Of a stretch of 58,738 nucleotides of DNA, positions 34,754-43,934 are shown piece after piece; within the stretch, counting starts at the first letter, position 1; each line of letters begins with the position of its first letter. Under the pieces are notes generated by a model that worked only from the letters and a program-made list of their open reading frames with translations, did not search any database and was not told where the DNA came from. The stretch is from Calidithermus roseus. Lineage in GTDB: Bacteria > Deinococcota > Deinococci > Deinococcales > Thermaceae. The translations under genes were made by a program, and so were the position numbers. Where the stretch lies: the NCBI RefSeq assembly GCF_003574095.1, contig NZ_QWLA01000012.1, positions 1 through 58,738 of the forward strand. Reading direction: 5' to 3'.

Positions 34754-34770
34754 ATGGCTCCGCCAGTAAG

Positions 34771-34810
34771 GTCGCCGAGGGTCGAGGGCTAAAGCGTCTT
34801 GCGTACGACT
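34771..34810 (+). repeat. Short heptad array between convergent genes
   Basis: GTCGAGG, then a 6-bp variant GCTAAA, then GCGTCTT and GCGTACG. The one-base deletion shows how register is lost. Confidence 0.6.
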
Positions 34811-34820
34811 GCCCCCCACC

Positions 34821-36032
34821 CTACTCGTACCGCAACGCCTCGATGGGGTCCAGGGCAGCGGCTCGAGCCGCCGGCCACACGCCGAAGAACAGGCCGATCA
34901 AAGCGCTCACCGCCAGGGAGAGCAGGATGGTGGTGGGGCTCAGGATGAAGACCTTGAAGAAGGGCACCGTTGCGGTGATCAGCACCAGCAGACCTGCGGC
35001 CAGCGCCACCCCCAACACCCCGCCCACCAGCGTCAGCACCACGGCCTCGATCAAAAACTGCTGGCGCACCAGCCCCGCCGTGGCGCCCAGAGCCTTGCGC
35101 AGACCGATCTCGCGGGTACGCTCGGTAACCGAGACCAGCATGATGTTCATGATCCCGATGCCCCCTACCAGCAGGCTCAGGCCCGCGATGGCCCCCAGCA
35201 GCGCCTGCAGGATCACGGTGATGGAGCGCAGGGTGTCCTGGAAGCTCTCGGTGGACTGGATGGAGTACTTGCCCTTGCCATAGCGCCCCTCGAAGATGCG
35301 GCGCACCTGATTTGAGACCTCCTGGGCGCTAGCCCCCTTGTTGAGGCTGAGCACCAGGAAGTCGTACTGTCCCTTGCGGGCGAGGGGTGAGGTGTTCCAG
35401 ATGAGGGGGATGGGCGCGTAGACGGTGGCGCTCGAGGACAGCCCGCCAAACAGGCCGCTGGGAGGCTCGAGCACGCCCACCACCGTCACCTCGAGGCGGC
35501 CCCCGTTGGGGTAGAACAGCCGCGCCACCTGGCCGATGGGGTCGCGGTTGGGAAAGAGGTCCTTGGCCGCCCGGTCGGAGAGAACCGCCACCGCCAGCCC
35601 ACCCTGGGCCTCGGCCTGGGTGAAGTAGCGGCCCCGGGCAACCTTGTTGGTGGGGTCGAGCCGGGGCAGGTCGCCGGGGGTGCCCTGCAGGGTGATCGAG
35701 CGGCGCTCACCGGGCTTGCTCTCGTACTGGGCGCTGGTGAAAAGCTGGGGCAGCACCTTGACCGGCAGCACCTGTAAAGCGGCCACGTCCTCGTCACGGA
35801 TGGGTGCGGAGTCGAAGTTCTGGCCCTCGTTGAAGTTGGGCTGGACGAAGATGCTGCGCCCGGCGATGGCTTCCAGGTCCTGGGTGATGCCCGCCGAGGC
35901 CATCTGCCCCAGACTGATCATGGCCGTGACCGCGAAGACCCCGATCACGATGCCCAGCAGAGCCAGGAAGCTGCGCAGCTTGTTGCCCCACAGCGACTCG
36001 AAGGCCATGCGAAAGTTCTCGAGCGGGTTCAT
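34821..36032 (-). CDS. MacB-type ABC transporter permease
   Basis: 403 residues. One N-terminal helix (LRSFLALLGIVIGVFAVTAM) is followed by a large periplasmic MacB-PCD domain (about 45-270). Three C-terminal helices form the FtsX-like domain, with IGIMNIMLVSVTERTREIGLRKALGA and the final PIEALRYE. It is the half permitting mechanotransmission in tripartite efflux or lipoprotein systems. The start overlaps the ATPase gene by 4 bp. It is the last gene of a six-gene operon. Confidence 0.93.
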   Translation of the reverse strand: MNPLENFRMAFESLWGNKLRSFLALLGIVIGVFAVTAMISLGQMASAGITQDLEAIAGRSIFVQPNFNEGQNFDSAPIRDEDVAALQVLPVKVLPQLFTSAQYESKPGERRSITLQGTPGDLPRLDPTNKVARGRYFTQAEAQGGLAVAVLSDRAAKDLFPNRDPIGQVARLFYPNGGRLEVTVVGVLEPPSGLFGGLSSSATVYAPIPLIWNTSPLARKGQYDFLVLSLNKGASAQEVSNQVRRIFEGRYGKGKYSIQSTESFQDTLRSITVILQALLGAIAGLSLLVGGIGIMNIMLVSVTERTREIGLRKALGATAGLVRQQFLIEAVVLTLVGGVLGVALAAGLLVLITATVPFFKVFILSPTTILLSLAVSALIGLFFGVWPAARAAALDPIEALRYE

Positions 36033-36724
36033 GGGTGGCCTCCATCGGCGATCCTGCCGTCCCTCAGACGCACGATGCGCTGAGCCCTGGCTCCGACGTC
36101 GTGCTCGTGGGTCACCATCACGATGGTCTTGCCCTGGCGGTGTAGCTCGTCGAAGAGCCCAAGGATCTCCTCCGACGAGCGCGAGTCGAGGTTGCCGGTA
36201 GGCTCGTCGGCCAGCAGGAGATCGGGCTCCTGCACCAGTGCCCGCGCGATGGCGACGCGCTGCTTCTGCCCGCCGGAGAGTTCGGAGGGCAGGTGGTCGA
36301 GCCGGTCACCCAGGCCCACCGACTCCAGGGCGGCCTTGGCCCGCTTCAAGCGCTCGGCGCTCGAGACCCCCCGGTAGACCAGGGGCAGGGCGACGTTGTG
36401 CAGCGCGGTCAGACGGGGCAGGAGGAAAAAGGCCTGGAACACGAAGCCCACCCGCCGGTTGCGGATGCGGGCCAGCTCGACCTCGCTCAGGCCCTCCACC
36501 GATCGCCCTCCCAGCCGGTAGCTGCCCCCGCTGGGCGAGTCCAGCAGACCGATGATGTGCATCAGGGTGCTCTTGCCCGAGCCGGAAGGACCCATCAGGG
36601 CCACGTACTCCCCTTGCTCGATGGTGAGATCGACTCCCCGCAGGGCGTGAACCTCGACCGTGCGGGCGCCGCTGCCAGAGCGGTAGGTCTTGGTGATGCC
36701 CTGCATTTCCACCACCGCAGCCAT
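36029..36724 (-). CDS. MacB/LolD-type ABC ATPase
   Basis: 231 residues. Walker [11 protein letters not shown]-loop [10 protein letters not shown], signature [15 protein letters not shown], Walker [13 protein letters not shown] and H-loop VTHEHD are all intact. The [15 protein letters not shown] segment is typical of the MacB/LolD group. ATG 36724 is preferred with AAGGAG 5 nt upstream. It energises the permease encoded next. Confidence 0.95.
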   Translation of the reverse strand: MAAVVEMQGITKTYRSGSGARTVEVHALRGVDLTIEQGEYVALMGPSGSGKSTLMHIIGLLDSPSGGSYRLGGRSVEGLSEVELARIRNRRVGFVFQAFFLLPRLTALHNVALPLVYRGVSSAERLKRAKAALESVGLGDRLDHLPSELSGGQKQRVAIARALVQEPDLLLADEPTGNLDSRSSEEILGLFDELHRQGKTIVMVTHEHDVGARAQRIVRLRDGRIADGGHP

Positions 36725-36726
36725 GC

Positions 36727-37926
36727 TCACTCCTTCTGGGGCTCGGGTAGGCGGTAGCTGAGCTTCTGGCCGTCCTCGAGGGTTTCAGGCGGCAGCGAGA
36801 CCAGCAAGGTGCCGGCTTCGAGCCCCTCCACCGCCGCGTGGGTGAGGTTGCGGGCCCGCACCCTCACGGCCTGGCGCCGGGCAGTCTTGCTGGCCTCCTC
36901 CACCCGCCAGACGTAACTCTGGCCGTCTTCCTCGACGAGCACCTCCAGCGGAACCCTGACGGCCTGGGCCAGGCGCAGGGTGGTGATGCGGGCCGTGGCG
37001 GTGAGGCCGGGCTTGGCCCAGTTCTCGGCGTCGGGGTTGAGGAAGCGGATGAACACCGGCAACACCGCGCTCCCCCCACCACCTGCGACCTCAGCCTGCA
37101 CGCCCAGACGTTCCACCTTGCCCTCCAGCGCCACGCCGGGTGCGGCGTCGAGCTCAATGCGCACCGGCTGGCCCGGCTTTACCTTGCCCACGTCGGCCTC
37201 GGCCAGACGGGCCTGCACCCGCAGGCTTCCGGCCTCTACCACCCGGATGAGACCGGTGCCGGTGTCCACGCCCACCAGATAGCTCACGCTCGAGACCGTC
37301 CCGTCCACGGGAGTGCGCAACGCAGCCTGGGCCAGGCTGCGCTCGAGCGCAGAGATCTCCGAGCGTCGGGCGGCGATCTGGGCCTGAAGGTCGGCCAGGC
37401 TGCTGCGGTGGCTTTGGGCCAGGCTCGAGAGCTGGGCCTGGAGGTCGGCCACCTGGCGGCGCAGTTGCTCAACCTCGCTGGAAGCCACGCTGCCCAGCGC
37501 CAGCAGCCGCTCGGAGAGCTCGAGGTTGCGCCGGGCCTCGGCGAGTTGGCGCTCGAGCTTGCCGGAGTTGGAGCGGTAGTCGGCTTCCTGGGCACTCAGC
37601 CGGCTTTGCAGCGCGGCCAGGCTCTCGCGGCTAGCCCGCAGCTTCTCGCGGTCGTCGGCGGTCTCCAGCACCGCCAGCACCTGACCCGCCCTCACCGTCT
37701 GACCTTCTTTGACCCGCACTTCGGCCACCCGTCCGGGGCGCGGGAAGGTCAGGGCGTAGAGCCTCGCTTCCACCGAGCCGCTGGCCCGCACCTCCCGCAC
37801 GAACTCCCCCTCTTCAGCCCGCACCACGTTCACCGCCAGCCCCTGCTGGCCCTGGGGCCGGAAAATCCCCCACAGCGTCAGCCCCCCCGAGAGCAAAATC
37901 AGCACGATCCAAATCCAGCGTCGCAT
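36727..37926 (-). CDS. MacA-like periplasmic efflux adaptor (HlyD family)
   Basis: 399 residues. An N-terminal membrane anchor (RRWIWIVLILLSGGLTLW) leads to a lipoyl half (VREVRASGSVEARL), a long helical hairpin (about 100-210), the second lipoyl half (LRTPVDGTVSSVSYLVG) and beta-barrel regions. It links the MacB-type transporter to an outer-membrane TolC-like channel. AGGAGG lies just before ATG 37926. A five-unit heptad array separates it from the preceding TolC-family gene. Confidence 0.92.
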   Translation of the reverse strand: MRRWIWIVLILLSGGLTLWGIFRPQGQQGLAVNVVRAEEGEFVREVRASGSVEARLYALTFPRPGRVAEVRVKEGQTVRAGQVLAVLETADDREKLRASRESLAALQSRLSAQEADYRSNSGKLERQLAEARRNLELSERLLALGSVASSEVEQLRRQVADLQAQLSSLAQSHRSSLADLQAQIAARRSEISALERSLAQAALRTPVDGTVSSVSYLVGVDTGTGLIRVVEAGSLRVQARLAEADVGKVKPGQPVRIELDAAPGVALEGKVERLGVQAEVAGGGGSAVLPVFIRFLNPDAENWAKPGLTATARITTLRLAQAVRVPLEVLVEEDGQSYVWRVEEASKTARRQAVRVRARNLTHAAVEGLEAGTLLVSLPPETLEDGQKLSYRLPEPQKE

Positions 37927-37942
37927 GTGCCTCCTATAACAT

Positions 37943-37977
37943 CGGCTATTGGCTATCGACCATTGGCCATGGGCAAC
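37943..37977 (+). repeat. Heptad array inside the efflux operon
   Basis: CGGCTAT, TGGCTAT, CGACCAT, TGGCCAT and GGGCAAC lie in strict register between the second TolC-family gene and macA-like gene, inside a transcribed operon. Confidence 0.8.
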
Positions 37978-37979
37978 TT

Positions 37980-38951
37980 CTATCCATTCCCCGCCACCCT
38001 CAGGCCATAGATGGCCTGCCACAGCTCAATCTGCGCGGCCAGCACGCCCCGGTCGGCCTCGGCTTTGGTGATCTCGCTCTGCTTGAGGGCGAGCTGGGCG
38101 ATGGAGCCGGCGGCGAAGCGCTTGCGGGCAGCCTCGAGCTCGCTGGCGCTGCGGGCCTGGGTCTCGCGAGCCAGCCTATAGCTCTCTACGGCGCTCCGGT
38201 AGCGATTCCTGGCGGCCTCGAGGGCATCGGCGAGGGTACGCTGCAGGTCGCTGAGCGCGGCACGGGCCCGGCTGAGGTCGCGCTCGCGGGCGCTCTTGTC
38301 CAGCGGCGCGGTATCGGGGCCGGAGGCCAGGACCAGCGCCCGCTCGGCCTCCCGGACTTGCTGCTGGGCTTCCAGCAGGCGGGCGTGCCCCTCGAGGCTG
38401 AACTTTCCTGGGTCCAGCGGGTCGGGCTCGGGCAGGGCCTGCACCCCGACCTCGCCGTAAGGGCGCAGCCGAGATCGGGCCTGCTCGAGCGCGCGCTCGG
38501 CAGCGCTGAGGGCATTGGCGGCCTGGTTGTCCTGGTCGCGCACCCGCGCCAGTTCGGTCGCCGAGATGGCCCCGGCCTTGAAGCGCAGTTCGGCAGCCTG
38601 GAGCTGAAGGGCCGAGAGTTCCTTGCGGGCACGGGCCAGGTTGAAGTCAGTCTGGGCCAGAAGCACCCCGGTGTAGGCCTCGAGGGCACGGGCATCGGCT
38701 TCCTTGCGGGCCTGGACCAGCTTGGCCTGGGCCAGCGCCACGCCCTCTTGGGCACGGGTGAGGCTCAAGGGCGCGGCCTCGGGGTCGCCCTGCACCCTTC
38801 TCAGCTCGTCCTGGGCGGCCTCGAGCGCGCGCCCGGCCTCGAGGTAGCTGGAGTCCTTGAGGTAGGCCCCCTTGAGAAAAGCGTCCAGGGACTGCGCCTG
38901 GGCCAGGCTGAAGAAGATGAGGGTGAGCAGCGAAATCAGGCTTCTGTGCAT
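37980..38951 (-). CDS. Second, short TolC-family outer-membrane efflux protein
   Basis: 323 residues with a signal peptide (RSLISLLTLIFFSLAQAQ). The rest is almost all alpha-helical, with long Ala/Glu/Arg-rich heptads typical of TolC-family periplasmic helices. It is shorter than a usual TolC protomer (about 420-480) and clear beta-strand hairpins are hard to see. It may be a diverged partner of the 408-residue protein encoded 13 bp upstream rather than a channel by itself. Confidence 0.75.
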   Translation of the reverse strand: MHRSLISLLTLIFFSLAQAQSLDAFLKGAYLKDSSYLEAGRALEAAQDELRRVQGDPEAAPLSLTRAQEGVALAQAKLVQARKEADARALEAYTGVLLAQTDFNLARARKELSALQLQAAELRFKAGAISATELARVRDQDNQAANALSAAERALEQARSRLRPYGEVGVQALPEPDPLDPGKFSLEGHARLLEAQQQVREAERALVLASGPDTAPLDKSARERDLSRARAALSDLQRTLADALEAARNRYRSAVESYRLARETQARSASELEAARKRFAAGSIAQLALKQSEITKAEADRGVLAAQIELWQAIYGLRVAGNG

Positions 38952-38964
38952 GGCGTCTCCGTTT

Positions 38965-40191
38965 CTAAGGTTGGATGGTCCAGCTGCTCGAGTCGTCGTC
39001 GAGCAGGTCCAGATAAGCAGCAACGGCCAGGATATAGCCCTGCCAGCCCTGGGCTACCGCCGCTTCGGCTTCCGCGCGGCTGGCCTGGGCCTCCCGTCGC
39101 TCGAGCGCGGTGCCGATGCCCGCCTTGAGCTTGGCCTCGGCATTGGCGGCCAGGCGCTCGGCGAGTGCCAGGCGCTCCTGAGCCAGCTCGAGGCCCTCCA
39201 GAGCAAGGGCCACCTCCTCGCGGGCCTGGGCCAGCCGCAGGGTCATCTCCTCGCGGGTGCGTTCTAAGCGCAGGGCGGCCCCCTCGAGGTCGGCCTCTCC
39301 GGCCACCACCGCGGCCCAGGCCTGGGGCAGGAGATCGAGCTTGAGGCCCAGCGTGAACTTCCACTCCTCGGGGGTGCCGGGCAGCACGCTCAGCGGCGTG
39401 CCCAGCGCCAGGCTGGCTCCGGGGCCGCTGGCGCTCCAGCTCAAGCCACTCTGGAACAGCGCGTCCTTGCCGTTGTAGCTGGCTCCCAGGCTGACCTCGG
39501 GCCACAGGCGGCGCCACCCCTCCTCCACCCGAGCCCTGGAGAGCTCGAGGGCAGCCAGCGCTTCGCGGTAGGCCACGGTCTGCTCCGGGGTGGCCGCGGG
39601 CAGGACGAAGCGCACCGTGCGGGGCTCGGCGTTCCCGCGCAGGCCGTAGCGCAGGGCATCGGCCTGAGCCGAGCGCAGGGCGTTGCGGGCCTGGCGCAAG
39701 TTCAGCTCGGCCTGCTTGAAGGCCAAAGCCGCGTCCTCGCGTTGCAGGGGCGAGATGGCCCCCAGCGCGGCCTTGCGCTCGGCCTCGGCCAGCCGGTCGC
39801 GGGCGGCCTCGAGCCGCCCCTCCGCCGCCAGCAGCCGCGACTGGGCCTGCCAGGCGGCGGCGTGGGCCAGCAGGGCGTTCTTCTGCCCCTCGCGTTCCAC
39901 CCGGCGCACCTCGCGCCGAGCACGGGCTACGGCCTGTTCGGCCTCGAGGCGGGCGGTGAAGTTCCACTGCCAGCCCAGCCCCACCTTGTAGCTGTTGTTC
40001 TCGTTAGCCCGCTCGTAGCCCAAGTTGGCTCCCAGCCCCAGCGCAGTGCTCCCGGCCTGCAGACGGGCGGCCTCGAGCGCCTTGCGGGCCGGAGCCAGCT
40101 CAGGGCTCTGGTAGGCCAGGGCCTCCTGCGGCCCGAAAGCCAGCACCGGCAGACTAAGCAGGACTAGGCCAAAACACCACAATCGCTTCAT
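38965..40191 (-). CDS. TolC-family outer-membrane efflux protein
   Basis: 408 residues. A signal peptide (MKRLWCFGLVLLSLPVLA) precedes two helix-strand-helix repeats. The region GLGANLGYERANENNSYKVGLGWQWNF and the later SLGASYNGKDALFQSGLSW look like the outer-membrane beta hairpins. It should be the exit duct for the MacAB-like pump. It overlaps the YIP1-family gene by 4 bp. Confidence 0.88.
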   Translation of the reverse strand: MKRLWCFGLVLLSLPVLAFGPQEALAYQSPELAPARKALEAARLQAGSTALGLGANLGYERANENNSYKVGLGWQWNFTARLEAEQAVARARREVRRVEREGQKNALLAHAAAWQAQSRLLAAEGRLEAARDRLAEAERKAALGAISPLQREDAALAFKQAELNLRQARNALRSAQADALRYGLRGNAEPRTVRFVLPAATPEQTVAYREALAALELSRARVEEGWRRLWPEVSLGASYNGKDALFQSGLSWSASGPGASLALGTPLSVLPGTPEEWKFTLGLKLDLLPQAWAAVVAGEADLEGAALRLERTREEMTLRLAQAREEVALALEGLELAQERLALAERLAANAEAKLKAGIGTALERREAQASRAEAEAAVAQGWQGYILAVAAYLDLLDDDSSSWTIQP

Positions 40192-40811
40192 CCAAGAATC
40201 CTTCCCTGCAACAAGCTCCACAGCAGCAGGCCTAGCGTGAGCACCGCCACGGCCACGCTAGCGAGCACGGCCCGTGCCGGAGCCAGCACCCGCAGCCCGC
40301 TGTAGATGATCCACAAGCTCCACAAGGTAGCCAGCGCGCTCAAGACCTGCTGAATCCGGGTGCCGGGGGCCGAGGCCACGAGGTCCTGGTACTCCCTCTG
40401 CCAGCGCCGCAGGGCTTCGGCGTCGGTCAGGGGGGGAGGGGGGGTCAGGTCGCCCGTCACCGGAAAGAGCGCGGCCAGGGGAAGCAACACCAGAGCCAGC
40501 ACCAGCGCGGGAACCGAAGCCCAGCCATATAGCTCCCAGGCCCTCGAGCCCTCCCCGGCCAGCAGGCGGATCAGCCCCCCGCCGATGGCCCACACGACCA
40601 GCCCGAAGAACAACGCCCCGACGAGGGAAAAGATCAGTTGTAGCATGGCCCCGCCGGGAAACAGGGCCGGCAGCAATCGGAGGGAAATCTGTCCCGCCAC
40701 CGCCGTCAGCACCAGGGCCCCTACCACCACCAGCAGCGGAGGCAGCAGGTTGGGTTTGCGCTCGCGCAAAGCTTCAAAGAAGCGGGTGGGTTGAATCAAT
40801 ACCTCGAGCAT
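40188..40811 (-). CDS. YIP1-family integral membrane protein
   Basis: 207 residues with five predicted helices. The N-terminus LIQPTRFFEALRERKPNLLPPLLVV is the YIP1-domain signature, followed by GGLIRLLAGEGSRAWELYGWASVPAL. Function in bacteria is unknown. It is the first gene of the efflux operon, with GGAGG before ATG 40811. Its link to the pump is inferred from position and overlap. Confidence 0.85.
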   Translation of the reverse strand: MLEVLIQPTRFFEALRERKPNLLPPLLVVVGALVLTAVAGQISLRLLPALFPGGAMLQLIFSLVGALFFGLVVWAIGGGLIRLLAGEGSRAWELYGWASVPALVLALVLLPLAALFPVTGDLTPPPPLTDAEALRRWQREYQDLVASAPGTRIQQVLSALATLWSLWIIYSGLRVLAPARAVLASVAVAVLTLGLLLWSLLQGRILG

Positions 40812-40880
40812 GTTCCACCTCCAGCGGCGAGTATAGGAAACTGTCGTGGCCTAGCCTACTGACTAAAGTCATGCCTTCGC

Positions 40881-41360
40881 TCAGCCGCAACCGAGGCCCG
40901 GCCCCACCTCCAACCGGGCCTGGAGGGCGCCGTCAAGGCGGAGGTCGGCGATACCCTGGGGCCCTAGCTGCTGGCTAAAGCAGTTCCCAGACCGCAGCCT
41001 GCCGTCCACGTACACCCCGCCGCCGCCGGCCCAGACGATCTTGTAGGCCACGGCCCGCTTGGCTTTGAGCACCATCACCCCATCGAGCACCGTCCCCCGC
41101 ACGAACCAGACCCCATCGCGCTTGCCCGTCGAGCAACCCACGCAGTCGGCCCTTGAGCTGAGCTCAAAGGCATCCTCCTGGTAGCCCCGGAACCGGCTGT
41201 CCTCCGCGGTGCCGTCGCCGCTGAGCAGGCCCCATAGGATCAGTCCCAGTAGCCCCAGGCTCACCAGCCGTGCGCTCAGGCTGGCACTGCCACGCCACAG
41301 CAAAAAAGCCACCACCGCCAGCAGGGTGTATCCCACCAAGTTCAAGAAGGTGAAATTCAT
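40881..41360 (-). CDS. Small membrane protein of unknown function at the end of the double-ABC operon
   Basis: 159 residues. Two N-terminal helices (LNLVGYTLLAVVAFLLW, LVSLGLLGLILWGLLSG) are followed by a soluble beta-rich domain with CVGC and a lone Cys near the C-terminus (GNCFSQQ). No family was recognised. ATG 41360 overlaps the stop of the ABC permease gene by 4 bp, so the two are coupled. Confidence 0.72.
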   Translation of the reverse strand: MNFTFLNLVGYTLLAVVAFLLWRGSASLSARLVSLGLLGLILWGLLSGDGTAEDSRFRGYQEDAFELSSRADCVGCSTGKRDGVWFVRGTVLDGVMVLKAKRAVAYKIVWAGGGGVYVDGRLRSGNCFSQQLGPQGIADLRLDGALQARLEVGPGLGCG

Positions 41361-42079
41361 GCTTCCACCTCGTCCCACACCCGCCCGGCCAGCAGCAACA
41401 AACCCACAGCCAGCAGCAGGCTCAGCAGCAGCGGCTCGAGCGGCAACCGGATGTCGTCGAGCCGGTTGTTCAGGCTCTGCAAGGAGAGCGTCAGCGGGGG
41501 CAGCGCCGCGTAGGCGACCTTCGAGCCCACCTGCACCAGCGCGCCAGCCAGTGAGAAGAAGCCCAGGAAGGCCACCAGCCCCGCCAGCCAGCCCAGCCTC
41601 GAGAGCTGGTAGCTCTGCACGTAGCTGAAGGCAAGCAGCAAATAAGCCACGCCCGGCAGCCAGAACAGACCCAGCCCGTAGAACAGCAGCGTCATCGTGC
41701 TGCTCAGCCCAGGCATCCCCGGCACCACCCGGTCGAAGTAAGCCCACAGCAACCCCGTCAGCACCAGGGCAAACAGCGTCCCCAGCACGCCCCAGTACAC
41801 GAAGCGAGCCAGCTGGTGCACCAGGCCGCCGGGCACGCTGGGCAGCAAACCCGTACCGTCCTGCCGGGCGCTGAGGAACAGCGCCACCACCAGCAAGGTG
41901 CTCCCGACGGTCGCGGCGACCGAGAACAGGGCGATGGCTTCTTCTTCCGGTTGGTTCAAAGGATTGGCCCCCAGCCGGGCCAGGCCCACCGCGGTAAGGA
42001 GCAGGATGCCCGCCAGTACGGCCACGAAGGACTGGGACTTGCGAAACTCCAGCCACAGCAAAGTCGGCAGGGCGCTCAT
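41357..42079 (-). CDS. ABC-2-like membrane permease
   Basis: 240 residues with six or more predicted helices. It lacks strong sequence signatures, but its place between an ABC ATPase gene and a small membrane protein gene, with 4-bp overlaps on both sides, marks it as the permease of that ATPase. GGAGG lies 7 nt before ATG 42079. The longer frame to 42250 would lie within the ATPase gene and is not coding. Confidence 0.82.
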   Translation of the reverse strand: MSALPTLLWLEFRKSQSFVAVLAGILLLTAVGLARLGANPLNQPEEEAIALFSVAATVGSTLLVVALFLSARQDGTGLLPSVPGGLVHQLARFVYWGVLGTLFALVLTGLLWAYFDRVVPGMPGLSSTMTLLFYGLGLFWLPGVAYLLLAFSYVQSYQLSRLGWLAGLVAFLGFFSLAGALVQVGSKVAYAALPPLTLSLQSLNNRLDDIRLPLEPLLLSLLLAVGLLLLAGRVWDEVEA

Positions 42080-42780
42080 GCCAACACCTCCACGAAGGTC
42101 TCGCGCACGCTCCTGCCCCGCGCGCGCAGTTCTTCGGCGCTCGCGTCGAGCACCACCCGCCCTTCCTTGAGGAAGACCGCCCGATCGAAGATGCCCTCGG
42201 CCTCGGCCACTTCGTGGGTGGAGAGGACCAAGGTGGCTTCCTCGCGCCACTGGTGCACCAGGGTCTTGAGAATGCGGTCGCGCGAGATCAGGTCGATGCC
42301 CGCCAGCGGCTCGTCGAGCAAAAACAGCCGGGCTTCGCGGGCAAGTACCATAGCCAGCCGCAACCGGGCCCTCTGGCCGCGCGACATCGAACGCGAGGGG
42401 CGGGCGGGCACCTCGAGAAAGGCCAGCAACTCCTTATAGCGCACCCGGTTGAAGTCGGGGTAGAGCCCCTGCATCAGCCGCTCGCCGTCGGCGGGCGAGA
42501 GCCAGGGGTAGGTCTCGGCGTCGGAGAGGTAGGCCACGTGGGCCCGCATGGCCCTGGGCCTGCCACCCAGCACCTCCACCCTGCCTTGGCTGGGCACCAG
42601 CAGCCCGGCCAGCAGCTTCAGCAGGGTGGTCTTGCCCGCCCCGTTGAGCCCCAAGAGCCCGATGGCCTGTCCCTGGGGCAGCTCGAGGCTGACCTCATGC
42701 AGCCCCTCCTTCCCGCCGTAGCGCTTGCTGACGGCCTCGAGCCTAGCCAGCAGGTCAGAGGCCGTAGGCCCGTTACTCAT
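42076..42780 (-). CDS. ABC transporter ATPase, YtrB/BcrA-like
   Basis: 234 residues. Walker A GLNGAGKTTLLKL, Walker B LFLLDEPLAGID and H-loop STHEV are intact. The signature is MSRGQRARLRLAM, with Arg where the second Ser/Gly of LSGGQ is usual; this is common in the YtrB group. The start overlaps the end of the GntR gene by 8 bp. The GntR-ABC pairing is typical of YtrA-type operons linked to cell-wall antibiotic response in Firmicutes; here the function is only inferred. Confidence 0.92.
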   Translation of the reverse strand: MSNGPTASDLLARLEAVSKRYGGKEGLHEVSLELPQGQAIGLLGLNGAGKTTLLKLLAGLLVPSQGRVEVLGGRPRAMRAHVAYLSDAETYPWLSPADGERLMQGLYPDFNRVRYKELLAFLEVPARPSRSMSRGQRARLRLAMVLAREARLFLLDEPLAGIDLISRDRILKTLVHQWREEATLVLSTHEVAEAEGIFDRAVFLKEGRVVLDASAEELRARGRSVRETFVEVLA

Positions 42781-43132
42781 CCGCCACCTCCTTCAAAGCC
42801 TGCTGGGCCTCCTCCTTGCTCAAGCCCAGGGCCCTCGCCTCGGCCAGGAAGCGCCGCGCGGCCTCGACCAACAGGGAATGCCTGAGCCGCTGCACTTCGA
42901 CATCCTCCTTGACAAAGGTACCCAGCCCGCGCCGGGTTTCGCTCAACCCCTCGCGCTCGAGTTCGCTGAAGGCATGGATGACGGTGTTCGGGTTGACCTT
43001 GAGTTCGGTCGCCAGGTCCCGGGCCGATGGGAGCTTGTCTCCGGGCTTGAGCTTTCCGTTCGCCAGCATGCGTTTCACCCCTTGAACGATCTGTGCGTAG
43101 ATGGGTCCGGCTTCAGTGTCGAGTTGCCACAC
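42773..43132 (-). CDS. YtrA-subfamily GntR transcriptional repressor
   Basis: 119 residues from GTG 43132 (WQLDTEAGPIYAQIVQGVKRM). Short GntR proteins of this size have one winged helix (KLPSARDLATELKVNPNTVIHAFSELEREGL) and a two-helix dimer tail; this is the YtrA form. GGAGG lies 9 nt upstream. It sits in the middle of the operon with an ABC pair on either side. The operon promoter carries AGTGCA-N12-TACACT, very close to the YtrA operator known in Bacillus, so autorepression is likely. Confidence 0.92.
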   Translation of the reverse strand: MWQLDTEAGPIYAQIVQGVKRMLANGKLKPGDKLPSARDLATELKVNPNTVIHAFSELEREGLSETRRGLGTFVKEDVEVQRLRHSLLVEAARRFLAEARALGLSKEEAQQALKEVADE

Positions 43133-43208
43133 GCTTACCCACCTCCTGGGCCGGCCCGGAAGACCGGCACGGTGCCGATGGACTGCGAAAGCCGGGGGGA
43201 GCCCACGG

Positions 43209-43934
43209 CTAACCCCCCAGGTCCTGGCGGCGCAGGACGGCCCAGGAGAGCGCCACGAAGGCCAGCGCGTAGCCCACGATCCCGGCGAGTTCGGCGCCGA
43301 GCCCGGCCCCGCCACCCAGCCAGGCCTCGCTAAGCGCCGCCGGCAGGTAGCGGCCTACCTCGGGCCAGAACCACAGGATCACCGCCTCGAGCACCAGCGC
43401 GTAGCCCAGCACGCCGCCCAGCACCGCAGCCACCGAGCGCCCCGCCACCGCCAGCAACAGTGCTAGGCCCAGGTACGGCAGCTCCGCCACCGCCGTCTGC
43501 AAAACGGTCGCCGCTATGCGGGCCCCGTCGGTCTGCAACTGCGCGGGCCAACCCCCTGCGTAGAAGCTGAGGACCGTCAGGCTCACCCCGAACGGCATCG
43601 CCACCACCAGCGCCAGCGAGCCCAGCATCGCCAGCCAGCGCGCCAGCAGCCAGGCTCCGCGCGGGGTGCCCCGGGAGAACAGCAGGGCCAGGGTCCGCCA
43701 GCTATACTCCTGCGCCGTCCAAGCACCCAGGATCGCGGCGGCGAAGATGCCCAGGCTCCGCGCGGCCTCCCTGCTCAGCAGCAGCGTGAGGGCGTAGTGG
43801 CGGGCAGGAGCCTGCTCCCGCAGCATCAGGTACTCGACGAGCCCCACCAACGCGGCTGCGAAGGCCAGCAGTAGCCAAGCGCCCCTGCGCCGGAACGCCT
43901 TGTCGGCCTCCACCTTGAGAATTCCCATCGTCAC
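43209..43934 (-). CDS. ABC-2-type permease
   Basis: 241 residues with six predicted helices. The N-terminus ILKVEADKAFRRRGAWLLLAF and GAWTAQEYSWRTLALLFSRGTPRGAWLLARW are typical of the ABC-2 permeases in BcrB/NatB-like exporters. Start GTG 43934 overlaps the ATPase stop in a GTGA sequence, with GGAGG 6 nt upstream. It partners the ATPase encoded just before. Confidence 0.88.
   Translation of the reverse strand: MTMGILKVEADKAFRRRGAWLLLAFAAALVGLVEYLMLREQAPARHYALTLLLSREAARSLGIFAAAILGAWTAQEYSWRTLALLFSRGTPRGAWLLARWLAMLGSLALVVAMPFGVSLTVLSFYAGGWPAQLQTDGARIAATVLQTAVAELPYLGLALLLAVAGRSVAAVLGGVLGYALVLEAVILWFWPEVGRYLPAALSEAWLGGGAGLGAELAGIVGYALAFVALSWAVLRRQDLGG

Noticed and set aside
40881-42056. 391-codon frame as one large protein
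   Set aside because: Its first 230 codons overlap the real ABC permease out of frame. Only the part from ATG 41360 has a membrane-protein pattern and correct 4-bp coupling.
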